DNA of 64,000 nt, taken from assembly GCA_014925825.1 (NCBI GenBank), contig JACGCK010000143.1:1-64000 (forward strand), read 5' to 3'. Shown piece after piece: positions 1-12,677 of the stretch. Under the pieces are notes generated by a model. The model saw nothing but the letters and a program-made list of their open reading frames with translations, made no database searches and was not told the origin of the DNA. A program made the position numbers and the translations under genes. The first letter of the stretch is position 1; each line of letters starts with the position of its first letter. The stretch comes from Pholiota molesta. Its lineage: Eukaryota > Basidiomycota > Agaricomycetes > Agaricales > Strophariaceae.

Positions 1-197
1 TAGACGCCGAACAAACGCCGAAAGCGTCTCTCAGTGAGTCAGACGAGTAACAAGTTCCCAACATACTTTCCGTTACATCTTGCTTTACTTTTATAATAGA
101 GTATGCCCTGATCTCCTATATACGAGCAATGCAATTAGGGAACATACTAGAATGCAGTTGCTGAATCGGGACGTTATGCATATTTTTCACTGTTATC

Positions 198-284
198 GGT
201 CCAATGGTCTAGTGGTTATGATTTCTGTCTTACAATTCTTGTAAAGTACACAGACGGTCTCCAGTTCGACCCTGGATTGGACCA
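198..284 (+). tRNA. tRNA-Val (anticodon TAC) with a 14-nt intron
   Basis: The sequence folds as a tRNA. The 7-bp acceptor stem is GGTCCAA with TTGGACC, the T arm is TCCAG-TTCGACC-CTGGA, and the anticodon stem is TCTGT with ACAGA. The loop reads CT-TAC-A, then 14 nt (235-248), then C, so the anticodon TAC lies at 231-233 and the intron sits at the canonical place one base 3' of the anticodon. The D arm TAGTGGTTA is also standard, and A284 is the discriminator base. TAC reads valine GTA codons. The call rests on the fold, not on a covariance search. Confidence 0.9.
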
Positions 285-926
285 GTTTTACAGGACTTCT
301 TCCTCGCTTTTTGAATCAAAAAATTAAGCAAAACCTTAAGGCCACTCATTCGGAATTCCATGCATTTTGATTCCTGAAGTTCTCAGTTCGGCCTGTTTGT
401 TGCCTGTTTGGATTCATAATTAGCATACTACATAATTTTGCAGCTTGCTACATAGAAATACTAGTAGTATTTTTTCTATTTAGAAAGTTGCTAGAACCTT
501 CAATCACTCAAGGAGACGTTCTCAGATAATTTCTTCCTGTGCCATATATGCTATGGCCATGGAAAGGTCGTCACCGAAGGCAAAGCAGTATTTCAAGAAA
601 ACCAATTAAACATTTTATAAAAGAGTTAAAATAAGAATGTTTTACCATTTATTATATTTCGTGCTCCTCGTGCAGCTGAATTTCGTGACAGGCCAGTTTT
701 CTAGCAAGCCACTGAAGCTTAAATACTTCTATTTTTCTTGCAGGAGGTATAGATTTGCTGCGCGAATTATGGGCGAGGCAAATGATAGAAATACTTCCTT
801 TTTAAGGCGTTGTATTCGGTTGTATTTCACTGTTTGACGTAGTCTGCCCCCGTAATCTATGAAACAGTACCGCCTTCCCTAAGCCTACGATCAGCTGGGC
901 CACTACACTCCACTTCTGGCCAAGAA
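285..926. other. Intergenic, upstream of HSF1
   Basis: No gene is supported. One 66-codon open frame (637-837) is AT-rich, has no recognisable domain and lies in a region expected to hold the HSF1 promoter and 5' UTR. No clear TATA box or heat shock element array was identified by eye. Confidence 0.6.
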
Positions 927-3436
927 ATGGCCTCAGACCATCAAGTTGCGCTCTCTAGGTCTCACAGAATGCCAACTCCATCAACACATATCTCCAAAGC
1001 GGCTAGACAAGTCGTACCGGCATTTCTGCAAAAACTCTACGAGTAAGCGCTTTGCAGATCGTTTCTTATTTCATTCAACTAATTTTTGCCGTTCAGAATG
1101 GTAAACGATCCTAACAACGCCGAGCTCATTCGTTGGTCAGAAGCTGGTGATTCGTTCTTTGGTGCGTACTCGAAGTCCGAATTCTCATAATCACGTACTG
1201 ATATCTTATTGCTTAGTCCTGGACCACGAGCGCTTCGCTCATGAAGTGCTTGGAAGATGGTTCAAGCATCGGAACTTCAGCTCATTTGTTCGCCAGCTGA
1301 ACATGTACGGCTTTCACAAAATCCCACATCTCCAACAGGGTGTTCTCAAAAGCGACACCGACACAGAGTTTTGGAATTTCGCCCATGCCAACTTCCATCG
1401 TGGCCAGCCGGATCTGCTGTGCCTAATACAGCGCAAAAAGCAAGTACCACAGCCTGGAGAAGAGGGCGCTCTTGACTTCCGTGACTCAACGACCGGCCTG
1501 GCTCTGCCCGCCCCCACAGCCTCGCACACCAATCCGACAAATCCAGCGCTGTCCTCCGGACAGATCCTTGACGTCAACTCCATTGTCAATGGGATCGCTG
1601 CCATAAAACGACACCAGACGACGATATCAGCCGAGCTGAATGAATTGAAGCGTTCGAACCAGTTACTATGGCAGGATGCGCTGGCTGCTCGTGCGAAACA
1701 CCAAAAACAACAAGACACTATCAACAGGATCCTCAAGTTCCTCGCAGGAGTGTTTGGGCAGCAGGCATCCACAAGTAGCCCTGTGGCAGGGGCATCGCCG
1801 AATGTTTCGGGTGGGCAACAAAAAGAGGGTGGTATGGGAGACACTATGTCGTCTGGAACGAGGCGGAAGATGCGGCTCATGATTGAAGATGCAAAGAGGG
1901 ATGGCCCGAGGAAAAGCATGGTTGAAGAGCTTACTGAGATTCCAATGGAAATGGATGACGCGATGTTTGAGCCTAGTAAGTCTCGTTTTTGTGCATCTTT
2001 CAAAACACTGACCAATTATTCTAGGTTATCCTATGATTGAAACCCCGAATTCTGTGCCCTCTCCCTCTCCCTCCACTGCAGCGTCAGACGGAATTTCGGT
2101 CGGCGGCGCTTCAGCGTACTACAATAGTAACATCAATAATACCACTACGCCCACTTCAGACTCCAATTCAACCAAATCGGATACCAGAAGCACCCCATTG
2201 GTGTCCACGACGACTGATCCAGGATATAACCAGCAACAAACCCAACATCAAACCCAACAACAAACTCAACAACAAACGCAGCAACAAACGCAGCAACAGC
2301 AAGGCAAACAAATATCGAGAGCCGTTACTCCTGCTCGTCCTGCTTCATCCTTTGAATTCGACCCTCGGCTGCAAGGCGTCTTGAATCAACTCACTCCATC
2401 TCAGCTTCAGCACCTCCTTTCATCCCTTGCTTCTCAATCCCTCAGCGATCCCACTCCGCCAGGACCTTCCATATCCAGTGGCACTATTAACCCTAGTGCA
2501 ACGAACAATACAAATGGCCTTCTTACCGCCTACCAACAACCAACCTCCTTTGACTTTTCCATCAATCCCTCTGCCCAAACCAATGTGTACAACAGCGCCG
2601 GCATCCATTCTATTTCACCAGACGGCTTAATTCCGTTCGATACCTATGATCCAGGATCCCCAAATGACGATCGCCACGACGGAAACAGCAATTCGGGTCT
2701 CGCGAACAACTCTAATCCAGAGCAGCAGCAACGTGAAGCTCGAGTGGAAAGGAGCTGGCAGGCGACTGAGGACATTGACAAAGACGTGAACGCTCTGAAT
2801 ACGAGTATCAACTCGCTCATCCAGACATACGGCCTTGATCCATCCCTAATGGACGATAATCTAAACCCTGGATTGGGTAGCGGAGATAATACGGTGCCGC
2901 TCACACATGACGACAATCTTCAAGGAAACGCAGAACCACCTGAATCGAATGTCAACGCTTCCGACTTCGATTTTTTCAACTCGTTCTTCAATAACATGTC
3001 AGCAGCAGCTGGGGGTGCCGCTGGACTGCACGGCGTGGACAACGTCGCTGGTGGCAATACCACAGGCGACATGGACTACGGCGATCTCGCCTCGACGGCC
3101 TTTCTAGATGAAGCGCCGACACCCATGTCCGACCTGACAGCATCGCCGGCGCAGTCTCTGAGGCAGGTTTCTCCCGGGTTGTTGGACTTGGGTACTGCTA
3201 ATGGCAACGATGACTCCTCCCCTAGTTCTGGCCTTAATCTTGCGTCGTCTGGGGGTGGGACGAAAGCGGCTCCTACGGGAAGTGATGTTCCAGGAGGAGG
3301 GCGACTGAAGAGGAAGTCAGACGTCATTTTGGATTTTGAGGGTATGAATGCGGCGGCTGGTGCAGACGAGCAAGGCCCGCCAACGAAAACGACGGCGACT
3401 TCGACATCGAAGACGAAAAGAAGAAAAGACAAGTAG
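927..3436 (+). CDS. HSF1: Heat shock transcription factor (HSF1 type)
   Basis: Four exons: 927-1042, 1097-1161, 1217-1975 and 2025-3436; 783 residues. Residues about 29-135 form a complete HSF DNA-binding winged helix: VPAFLQKLYE, then the recognition helix in NFSSFVRQLNMYGFHKI, and the end FHRGQPDLLCLIQRKK. A heptad region at about 185-245 (ending INRILKFLAGVFG) is the HR-A/B trimerisation coiled coil, which separates it from SKN7-type proteins. The C-terminal half is disordered, with a Q/TQ run at about 380-405, acidic and serine-rich stretches expected to activate transcription, and basic clusters near the end that could be nuclear signals. HSF1 binds nGAAn repeats in heat shock promoters. 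The start ATG was chosen because it gives the shortest N-terminal lead into the domain and all splice phases fit. Confidence 0.95.
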
Positions 3437-4496
3437 GAATACAACACCATCTGGAACCCGGGGTACGCAATCGTGTGTTGATACATGGTCGTTGACGCTC
3501 GGATGCTCTCCGCCCGCCGCCCTCTTCGATTCCGACCTCAAAACCTTTTATTTTCATGCTATATCTCGTCTCTTGACAGAACGAACCTTGCTTTGCTGGG
3601 TCAACCTGCACGACCATGCTTCCTACCTTTCATTCTTACTCTTCTGCCCTCTAGGCGCTCATGTTTTATGTTTATCCACGACATTTCGCCAGCATGATTC
3701 GTGTTTACCTCCTAACGCAACTATCTTCTTCAAGCTTTCAAGGACTCCTCACCGCCATTCAAGCCATACACGCATCACTACATACGTATCACCATCTCAT
3801 GGCCACTTGCCCGCCATCTATCACCACTTCCGTTCCAATTCTTCCTGGTGTACTCTAATTGTTTCCTAGATTGACTGTACCTACGTGTAATATCATTACT
3901 GCAACCCAGAAACCAAATCAAGTGTACTAGTATGTACTTAATATTGCATATTACTGTTGGTTCGCATAAATTCTGGGCAGACTGCCGATACTCAATTCCA
4001 ATCTATAACGCCTCCCTTGTAGTAAAAGCGGGCGGTTAATGGAAATCTTGTTGATTTTCTCATTGTCAAGCTCACTGAGTCACTGTCGAGCTGATGCTGT
4101 GTTGGGTTGATTGCTCCGTTGGTGTGCGCTCGGGCGCTTAAAATAGCTCACCTCAAGTCGCAAGCATGGAGACGCCTCGAATGCCTACTTACATGCATCA
4201 ACTGCTGGTGCAGCAATTATCACTCTTGTCAGAGCGACGATACTGCCTTCCAGGTGAATCAAACTGCATGCAGGCTAGGTGCTGCTGCAGTGCTGCACGG
4301 GATTGGGCGATAGGCGCTAGATATATTTGGCTAGGCACGCCGAGTAAACGTGGGCACAACAAGGCACAACATGTGCTCAGGGTTCTCAGCAAACGTTCAA
4401 GAACGTATTCTCAACCTACAGACAACATACAGAACCCATGGGCTCATAGCCATCACCAAACTTGTTATCGACACTCATATCCCAACTACATTTGCA
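3437..4496. other. Intergenic between HSF1 and the NACHT-like gene
   Basis: It contains the HSF1 3' UTR and the presumed promoter of the next gene. Open frames of 60-170 codons here have no coding-like composition or recognisable motif. The frame entering the next gene is open from 4350, so an upstream start at 4350 or 4380 is possible. Confidence 0.5.
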
Positions 4497-7177
4497 ATGG
4501 GAGAAACAACACCACATGACAGATCACTTGCTGAAGATGCCACGGATGACGCTGGTGATCCTCCAGAGGAAGAGGACGATGATATTTCAATGAATACCAA
4601 CAATTTAAGGGTCTCTGAGGAAGACGGTACGCCATCGCTGCAATAATTTTGTTCGGTTCATGTATCCATTCGTTATGCAGGACTTGATTTGCTCAATCGA
4701 GTAGTCCTTCATGATGCAATAAGCAATGGGTACGACGGTTATCCGCCTCCAGACCTACTGTTAAAGCCAAGCACACTTGTGGAACAAAACCTTAAAGACT
4801 GGGTCGATAATCCAACGCCTTCATCCCGCATCCTGTGGCTTTCAGTTTCCAAGGGCCTTAGCAAATCGGCCGCTGCTCGAAAAGTCGTTGAACACTGTCA
4901 AGCCAGTAATCGATTTGTAGCAAGCTTCTTTTTCCATAGCGAGAAAGGATACGATCAGGGTCGCGGACTGTTTCCAACCATTGCTTACCAACTGGCCAAT
5001 AACCTTGAAGACTTGCGTGCGCCTATCAATCGTATTGTGTTACAGGATCGTTCTTTACTTGACCAGGATTCCATTGGCGCCCAATTTCAATCATTGATCG
5101 TTCGACCTTTCCAAGAGTCAACTTCAATTCCACTTCTATCTGCTATTGTCGTCATCGTTGGTCTAGAGGAATACAACGAAAAACAGTCTCAATTGGAAAT
5201 ACTAGACCTCATCGCGAGTGCCGTGACAAAATACCAACTTCCTCTCCGATTCCTCATTTCCACGCGTTCAGAACCCTACTTTGAGACCGCGTTTGGCGAG
5301 GAACCTCTCAAAGACTGCAGCCGCATAATAAAGTTTAGCGACAATATTTCCATCGCCACGGAAAGCTCGGCACCCTCTGATCTACTCCATTCCCACTCTG
5401 ACAGCGCTTCCCATCCTTTTCTGCGGCGTCTACTTCCTTCCGTTAAAAGCAGACGTGGTCGAATTTCCCATACCCATAGACGCGCAGGCTACATGGATAG
5501 CTTCCCTAGGTTGGTCACAATCGAAAGCAGCAATGGCCGTGCAGAGTCGTACTCTCGATCACTGATGATGAAAGGACACGGTTTCCCACTCTGGTACCCA
5601 GGCGGTGACTTGGGTAAGCCTATCGAATACTTACAAAAAGGTGTGAGTATTGGCGATGTCGGTGTTTTGGACCGCGACGGTCTTTTCGACTTCTGCTTCA
5701 ATATTTTCTTGCCACCAGACGACCCCAAACATTCGCATTTAGCACCTGAGGAGTTCAAGCCTATCGAAGGAGGTTTGGATCCGTCAGAAGTCCACACACA
5801 GCCAGATTATTTTAAGCCAGGATCGGTGATAACGAGCAAGGGAGTTACTGTTACACGGCGTTCTGAAAGTCCACTGTAAGGCCGTTCAGTTAATACGTCT
5901 ACCTCGCTCTAACTCCTTTTTCGACTTTGCAAGGGATATCTCATTTTCATCTACTGAGCAAGAAGGCGGGATTATCATATTACCAGATGGCGCTTTTCGC
6001 GAGGATATGATCAACACGGATCGTATTCATGAATACGCCAAACGACATGCGCCCTATTGGTATCAGGATGTCAACGGTTATGGGGGCGTCGTTCATACGA
6101 ATGGGTCTCTGTTCCTCGTGACAGGCTGCGACAAGGCCAACGACTGGGCAATAGCTTCTTTTCCGTATTACTCTGGTACAAAAACGCAACTTGACCTTCA
6201 ATATACCCAGCAGCCTGATTTTGGACCTCCATGGGTGGACCACAGTACAGCGCGTACCGATTTCTATGCGCCTTCTACTTCTAAGTCTATACCAACGAAT
6301 GCTGACTCGCGACATCAGTGCATCTTCGTTCGCGGGATGCGAATATCCTTGAGTCTCAAATCGTGGAACGAGGCCATGCCTGTCACACAATCAGCGCGGT
6401 TATACTACTCTTATATCTTACACACACCGACGTCGCTGGAGCTATTGATGAACACTATCTTAATATGCCTGCGATTGCGTCTGTCGGAACGCAGGGCAAT
6501 GAAAAAGGTGACCCCAAGCCGCTTGGTGAGCCGCACGTCCTGCCATATTATATATACACTCAATAAAGCGGGTCGATAAGCAATTATTCCACCCTAATTT
6601 TGTCATCGGACAAGTGCTTTTGCAACGGGTAAGTCGTTATTCCAGAACTAACGAGGAAATTGCTAAGATGGCTTCTTCAAGCACCCTGACTCTGAAGTAG
6701 CGCTTGTCGACGATTCTGTCTGGTGTTCTCTAACTCATGAGGTATTCCTCAGATCTTCATTCCGAACCAGCTTTAACCATACCATGTTCATTACCCTTAG
6801 AGTCTGTGTACAATATCTGAGGTCAACGAGCTTGTCACAGCTGTATTCAATCAAAACGACGTCGTTGAGAAAGATGGTAATACAAAACTATCTATGCGGC
6901 AGTGACCTCAATTAAACGGCTCAATTTTCCCAGGAGTAGTCACCCTCGTATCGAAGACGGACAGTGGCTATGGAACGGTATTTATATTTTCTAGATGGTC
7001 TACATTATTCGATGACGGATTCTTCTTTTCTAGCTACCAAAATCCCCGCCTCCTCCACGAAGAGCGCCTTGGTCAACTCTCCCACTGCTTCCCAAATTTC
7101 TCAAGCAGAACCCTGAGAAGAAAGATCTTCACTGGGTTCAGGATATACCGGTCTCTGAGCATGCTAAATTATTCTGA
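4497..7177 (+). CDS. NACHT/NWD-like NTPase with degenerate P-loop and a C-terminal agaricomycete domain
   Basis: Exons 4497-4626, 4681-5875 and 5934 onward are clear; the junctions between about 6330 and 6640 are not resolved. The final exons (about 6670-7177) end in a conserved-looking tail with HPDSEVALVDDSVW. After an acidic N terminus comes the typical lead of mushroom NACHT proteins (DLLNRVVLHDA, then SSRILWLSV). The Walker A site reads VSKGLSKS where GPAGAGKS is usual, and Walker B reads VVIVGLEEY instead of the usual hydrophobics-D-x-LDEC. Both glycines and the metal-binding Asp are therefore lost, and ATP hydrolysis is doubtful. The C-terminal part (HGFPLWYP, SIGDVGVLD, IIILPDG, HAPYWYQDV, NGSLFLVTG, CIFVRG) is shared with the protein at 11399-12517. 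In this class the NTPase is usually thought to sense or scaffold, but no function can be assigned here. Confidence 0.75.
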
Positions 7178-8451
7178 TTGTGCGGACTGTGATCTCACTT
7201 CTAATTACATACTCGTATAATCATTTCTTTCCGTATATCTGATTTTTGTCTGTGCTATATGGTTTCTTTATCGCTTTGCATAGATTACTACTTCTACGAT
7301 TCTTTCGTGAACTTTTAGATCTCTATATATATACTTGGAAACTTCCTGTCGGAACTGAGGTGAGTATTGCAGTGCTCATATGGATAAATCAAGAGCCGGA
7401 CGGACGTTGAGATATTACTTGTAGTGTCTGGTCGAGTTTTTATTATTCTAATTTATTTTGAACGATTTGATTCAAGTTACTTCTTGAACTTAAACGGAAG
7501 AGGAACCTTCAAGCTTCAAGCTTCAAGACCAGATACAGTCGAAGATTTGACTCAAGATGCAACTCTGTTGTGTTTTGAACGCTGTTCACATTTACTTGAT
7601 TTATTATCCATCTGGATGCTGAGGTTCCTTAGTGCCATTCCGATTTTTTATAACATACATAGTGACAACATAGTGAGGATTTGGTAAGGATAAGACAGGC
7701 CAGCTGCCAGTTGGCTGCCAGCGAGCCACAGATATTCGGAGAATGCCGTTGTTTGTGTGTGCACAGAAGTTTTGTGGTATCGTAGACTTTGACTTCTACT
7801 GTTACTTATCCTTGACTTTCTCTGCTCAAAATGCCCGTTAACTTGTTCCAAATACCACAAATATCTTTCCCAGAGTCCGCCCATCCGTGTATATTCCGCT
7901 CTCTACGGCGATCTGACATTGGACTCGTCCATTCCCATGGGCCGTTATTGCTGCTTAAACTGCCATGTCAAGTGATTAGCCTTCAACCCTATCTCAATTC
8001 AACGAGACAGTATACCGATATACCTCTGATTTTGCTCCTTTAGTCATCGTGGGTCTATATTCTGACCTGGAATAGACAAATTGGCTCCCTTCATACTTTT
8101 ATGGGAAATGAAGTCGGGGTGTTTGTTTTTCAATGCCCTTCAACTTTCGCACCTCAAATCACAAAATTCGCAAGACATTTTGAGTCTTCAACGGACAACG
8201 TGTGGTTAGCCATCAGTCACTATCCTCCAAAGGTGTGCACTGCATCGCCTGACAATCGACATTGTCCAATATTAGGCGCCGACACGAGGAAATTCTGCGG
8301 CCCGAGATTAGTACACATTGGTCTCCTGAACCTAGGGATCTCTCACGTTTCTGTATCACGTCCCCAGGACTAGAGAGTAGCGGCAGCGTCCGAAGGGCAG
8401 CTGTCAGTACTGCGCTACCAAGGACTATCAACCATATCCTTCTCGTTCAGG
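7178..8451. other. Intergenic, no supported gene
   Basis: AT-rich sequence between the NACHT-like gene and a small low-complexity gene. Frames such as 7424-7687 and 8101-8373 show no domain, no fitting splice structure and no sign of conservation. A short direct repeat (aagcttcaagcttcaag) lies near 7509. Confidence 0.5.
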
Positions 8452-9094
8452 ATGTCTGATTCATACCCACCTTACGATCACTCTGAAGGACATTCAAGTA
8501 ATATCTTTCGTTGAATACGACGACAGGAGATTGATTCCCTTTCACAGACCATTCTAGTAGAAGAAAGGGTAAATCTACCGACCAGTAAGTTCCCTACATC
8601 CCATTCTTTCGTTCTGATGTCGCCCATCTCTGAACTACATGAAACGCCTCATCAGCGTTGGGCGCCCAAAGGATGTGAATTACGATTATGTCCAAGGTAA
8701 CCGAATACCAGACGACCCCCCGACATATAACCCCAGCAAGGGTGGCTATCCACTAGCTACCTCGCGAACACAAACTGTACCCAACGTCCGCAACTTCAAC
8801 GATGTCGGCCAATATCCTTCAGAACAACAACAGCAGCTCAACGCATACTCAGTTGCCCCGCTTGCCCCTTATCCGCAAGGAGGTCAATATGCAATCAATA
8901 GTGATACTGGTAATACGACGACTGCTGCTTCGACAAATAGTTTCAACAGGCAGAGAACCGTTGTGTCACAAGGAACTTTGTTCAATGGTGCGGTTTCTGC
9001 TACTTCAAATGTAGTTAATGTGTTCAACTTCCATCCAGGTACGAATATCAGTGTGAACTCTCGGTCTTCTAACTCGTACTTACCTGGCTTTTAA
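8452..9094 (+). CDS. Small low-complexity protein, function unknown
   Basis: Three exons, 8452-8497, 8548-8584 and 8656-9094, with GT..AG introns of 50 and 71 nt; 173 residues. The first exons encode a polar, serine- and arginine-rich start (MSDSYPPYDHSEGH). The middle is rich in Pro, Tyr, Gln and Asn. Near the C terminus is TLFNGAVSATSNVVNVFNF, a hydrophobic stretch reminiscent of the segment that precedes the NTPase in some mushroom NACHT proteins. No catalytic domain is visible. The exon layout (two tiny 5' exons, then a long disordered exon) matches that of the next gene, so the two may be related or once formed part of a larger gene. It could also be a remnant 5' end of a NACHT gene. Confidence 0.6.
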
Positions 9095-9330
9095 CCGACA
9101 GTATCCCCTCCTTCCCTAAATCATCCACCGAATCTAGTTCGTCATCTTAATCCAACCACCCTTGTAGATCCTTTTTCTTACTTTATGTGTCCAGATGCCG
9201 TTGCAACCCCCAGTCCACCCTTCCCAGAGCTACCATAAACACTCAGGTCAGTATCGTCATCAATTTAGTTTAGTTATTCTATACTTCCATCACTATTTAT
9301 TAACGTAACCTAGACCATTCCGCGCCAACA

Positions 9331-11370
9331 ATGCGACCATCGATTTCAGACCCTTCTTATGATCAAGTGAGTTCGTCCTCGCTCCGATTCTACCTTTTGC
9401 TCACAGTCACCCAACACTTTAGCGTGGTGATGCTCGGCATCGGCCTCATCCTAGTAAAGGTAGGCAACATTGTTCAATGAACTCGTGAATGCCATTGATT
9501 CAGACTGACAGATGGGGAGAGTCGCGCTATAAATCGTTCGAAACCGCCCTACCCGTATGGCCAAGAGCAGGTTGCAGAGACCGCATTTGCGCATGATAAC
9601 AAGGAACGCTTTCAACCTCCGAAACGAGACAGGGATGTTCGATATGATTCTTCTGGTGGCTACAAAGATAGAAGTTCCTTTCCATCGTCACAATATCTAC
9701 CCAATCCAGATGAAATCAACCCCCAAGGGTTTATGCCGGAGAGACAACCCGGTAAGGAGGAGTGGGCCAACAGCAATCAGGATATGGTGGACCAACCACA
9801 ACCTCGTCGACCACGGGAAAACAGAAGGCAACCAGAGACGGCTACTCGAGATTGGAGCGACGAGGACGAGGAAACGAGTCGGGAAAGAACACCCAAAGTG
9901 TACTTCAATAAACCACAGCGACCAGGAATGGGTACGCTCCAACCACAGATAAGTACGAGCTGGACTGGCAGAGACGACCAACCTCTCTATGGAAGCCCGC
10001 CAAACGTGTCGGCTCTACAAACGAAGACGTCGAGTTCGGAATCCGTGCTGACCGTCCGACAAGGGAATCTGGGAAGTCAATGGCCGAAAACTCAGGATAA
10101 CGATCTTAACCTGTTTACAAGTCCGGAGCATGGTGGTATGTTGGTAGAGCCTAAAAACCCCGGATCAGGTTCATCGAGGGCTCATACGATCCTATTTTGC
10201 TATCCACAGCCGATTCGAAAGGATCTTCAAAATCCACTTCACTTCCTACCAATTCTTCGTTATCTTCGCAACGACGCCAGAACAGTCAAAGTGGGCGACC
10301 TACGAATCAAGAAGTGCAGGATACATCACCGTATGGCGCCCCATATGGTTCACCTCGGGACCCCCGCAATCAAGGCGCGACCACAGATATGCAGAACGAC
10401 GACAAATACAAGTCGCTGGAAAGAGCACCCCCTCTTGCAAGGGGTGTCTCCCACCCCGCGCAAAGTAGCGAAGGAAGATCCTGGCACAATCTCACTTCCG
10501 ACAGCATCCAGCCCCACACAACTTCTCGCGGGCAATCCAGACAAGAAGATACAACCAATCAAGCTCAAGACTGGACAGGACCCTCAAATCATATCTCATC
10601 TGGACGAAGTTTCTCGGAAGGCCGGCCGAATCTGGACCAATTTTCAGCCAATGTCGCTCCTTACCCCAGCACATTCCAGTACCCGCCAAACCAAATGCCC
10701 CCTTCAGGACAATGGCCTGGTCCTTATGGTATCGTTTCCTCTTATCTAACCCAGGCTACGAAGATTCATAAGATTTTCATCTATCTAAGGACCTCCATCA
10801 AGTTCGGCCTCAGGCTCTGTGTTTCCAAGCGCGGAGGTAAGAATCTGCCCATTCTGTATCATTGGATTTTGAAAGAAATTGTGTGCAGGGTTACTCTCAG
10901 CATCCTGCTGGGCACCATTCAAAGTATCAGAACGAACTCTGTAGGTTCTTGTATTCAATGGTATTCCGGCTACTTAATTTTTTCTTGCAATTCAGCGCAA
11001 CGAATGGCTCAGGCTTCTTTAAGCAATGCCTCACGGGGCCCGCTACAGGTAGCTGTTCTCTTTATTTCTTGATGTGTTTCTTTTAAAGACAGGGACTATT
11101 AGCCAATAATGGAAGCGCAACAACAGTCTTATGCCAATAGCGCGCTTTCGTCGCACATATCGCAAACTTCATTGACAACGATACCAGACAAGTACATTTC
11201 CTTTGGTATGGAATTTGTCTTTTCGATGACTTTTACTAAAGCATATACCCACAGGGAATCCGAGTCTACGTCCGTTCCAGAAAAAGAAGCAGAGCGAGGT
11301 ACTTGATCGCGGCGTACTTAACAAACAAATAGATATACTCACCCTTTTCCTAGAGTTGGAAACGAAATAA
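9331..11370 (+). CDS. Long disordered Pro/Ser/Gln-rich protein, function unknown
   Basis: Ten exons give one consistent frame: 9331-9366, 9423-9459, 9512-10135, 10210-10728, 10790-10836, 10889-10940, 10996-11048, 11103-11191, 11255-11298 and 11354-11370; 505 residues. The whole chain is predicted to be disordered: basic and acidic tracts (RRPRENRRQPE, DWSDEDEE), repeated PYGAPYGSP-like and SSSASGS-like segments, and a QQQ tract. No globular domain is seen. The stop lies only 28 bp before the ATG of the next gene, which is too short for separate fungal transcription units. The two may therefore be one gene with an N-terminal disordered arm and a C-terminal domain, with a splice variant or a base error separating them. 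Confidence 0.6.
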
Positions 11371-11398
11371 ATCCATCGAGGGCCACGTTTCATTATAT

Positions 11399-12517
11399 AT
11401 GACATCGAATATTGTGGATCAAGAGACTGTGCCTCTTTGGTATCCTTTTCCCAAGCTCAAGGGCAGCGATCGAAGACGGCGTGGTATTGAAATTGGTGAT
11501 GTGGGGTACTTGGACGACTCCGGTGACTTTCACGCGCTATTCAATGTTTTCCACACATCGAGCGCCAATCAGTTTCGTGGCGCCACCCCTCCACCCGAAC
11601 ATCACTATCAACCCCTTACCGAGCAACAGGATGTCAGAAAGGTTGATATTCAGAAGCAACATTTTTATCTAAGCGATAACATTCAAAGAGACGAAGGACA
11701 ATCGCGACAGTGAGTAGAACACTTCCATGCTAACATGAAAGCCCACATTGACTATATTATTTATCAAGTAGTTTATATTTCTCAATGAAAAGGAGGGCTG
11801 GCCGCAGCGGAGCAATAATCGTTTTGCCGCATGGAGGCTCAACGTCGACATTGCGCAGTAGATTTTTTCAACTACCCAACGTCAAACACTATTTTCAAGA
11901 ACACGCGGCGTCATGGTACCAACATGCCAACTCACGGCACATTCTAGGTCTATCAAATGGCTCGCTGCTTTTCATTCGAGGTACTCATCAAGCGCGGACC
12001 TGGGGAATTGCAGCATTCATGTCCAAGTCTGACGTCAGAGAAGATCAGAATATCTCGTTTTCTGCTTCAGGCTCGAACCGCTACGAGTACCAATGGGATA
12101 GATTCAACGAGAAGTGGAAAATCGCTGCAGGACCTTCTGTCGCTGAACTGGGTGAGTTGCATAGTGGCGAACCACCGCCTTTGAACCAATGTTTCGGGAT
12201 AATCGCGTCGTCCTTGGAATTGGACAACCAAACCTGGCAACACTATTTCTCGGGGCTAAAAAATCGCAGCCCTACGACCCCCGCCGGAAGAAACCAGAAC
12301 TCAAGTACTTTCGGTCGCATTTTAAGCCGTGTATCGTCCTTCAGTAGCATTCGGGTTGAAAATCCTCCACGTGCGCAATATGCGGTGTCGTTGTCCGATT
12401 CTCAGAGAGGTGAGTTGCACTGTATACATATTTGTGATTTTCCACATTGACATTGGGGATGAAGCTTATCATTCAAACGACTATGACCTTCTTCGAATGG
12501 ATGTCCGGTCTACGTAG
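11399..12517 (+). CDS. Stand-alone copy of the C-terminal domain of the NACHT-like gene
   Basis: Exon 1 runs from 11399 to about 11708, the next starts near 11772 (acceptor ATCAAG or CAAGTAG), and the last exon follows a 56-nt intron and ends at 12517. The protein shares ordered motifs with the gene at 4497-7177: VPLWYP versus FPLWYP, GIEIGDVGYLDDSGDF versus GVSIGDVGVLDRDGLF, AIIVLP versus GIIILP, ASWYQHAN versus PYWYQDVN, NGSLLFIRGT versus NGSLFLVTGC, and NQCFGII versus HQCIFVR. The NTPase is absent. The domain looks like a compact beta-rich module, but I cannot name a family. Gene order suggests a small cluster in which this domain was duplicated or separated from its NTPase. Confidence 0.7.
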
Positions 12518-12677
12518 GCAGCGGTCATTTTTATTGTTTCCATGTTCATTTGTACTACATATCATATATGCAATTATCCCATGTATACGATCTTGTATCT
12601 TATTGTGCCCATCTTGCCTCGAAATTTTGATTACGAACGAGCGAAAAGTCAGCGGGGTGGTGGACGCCTAAACAGGT

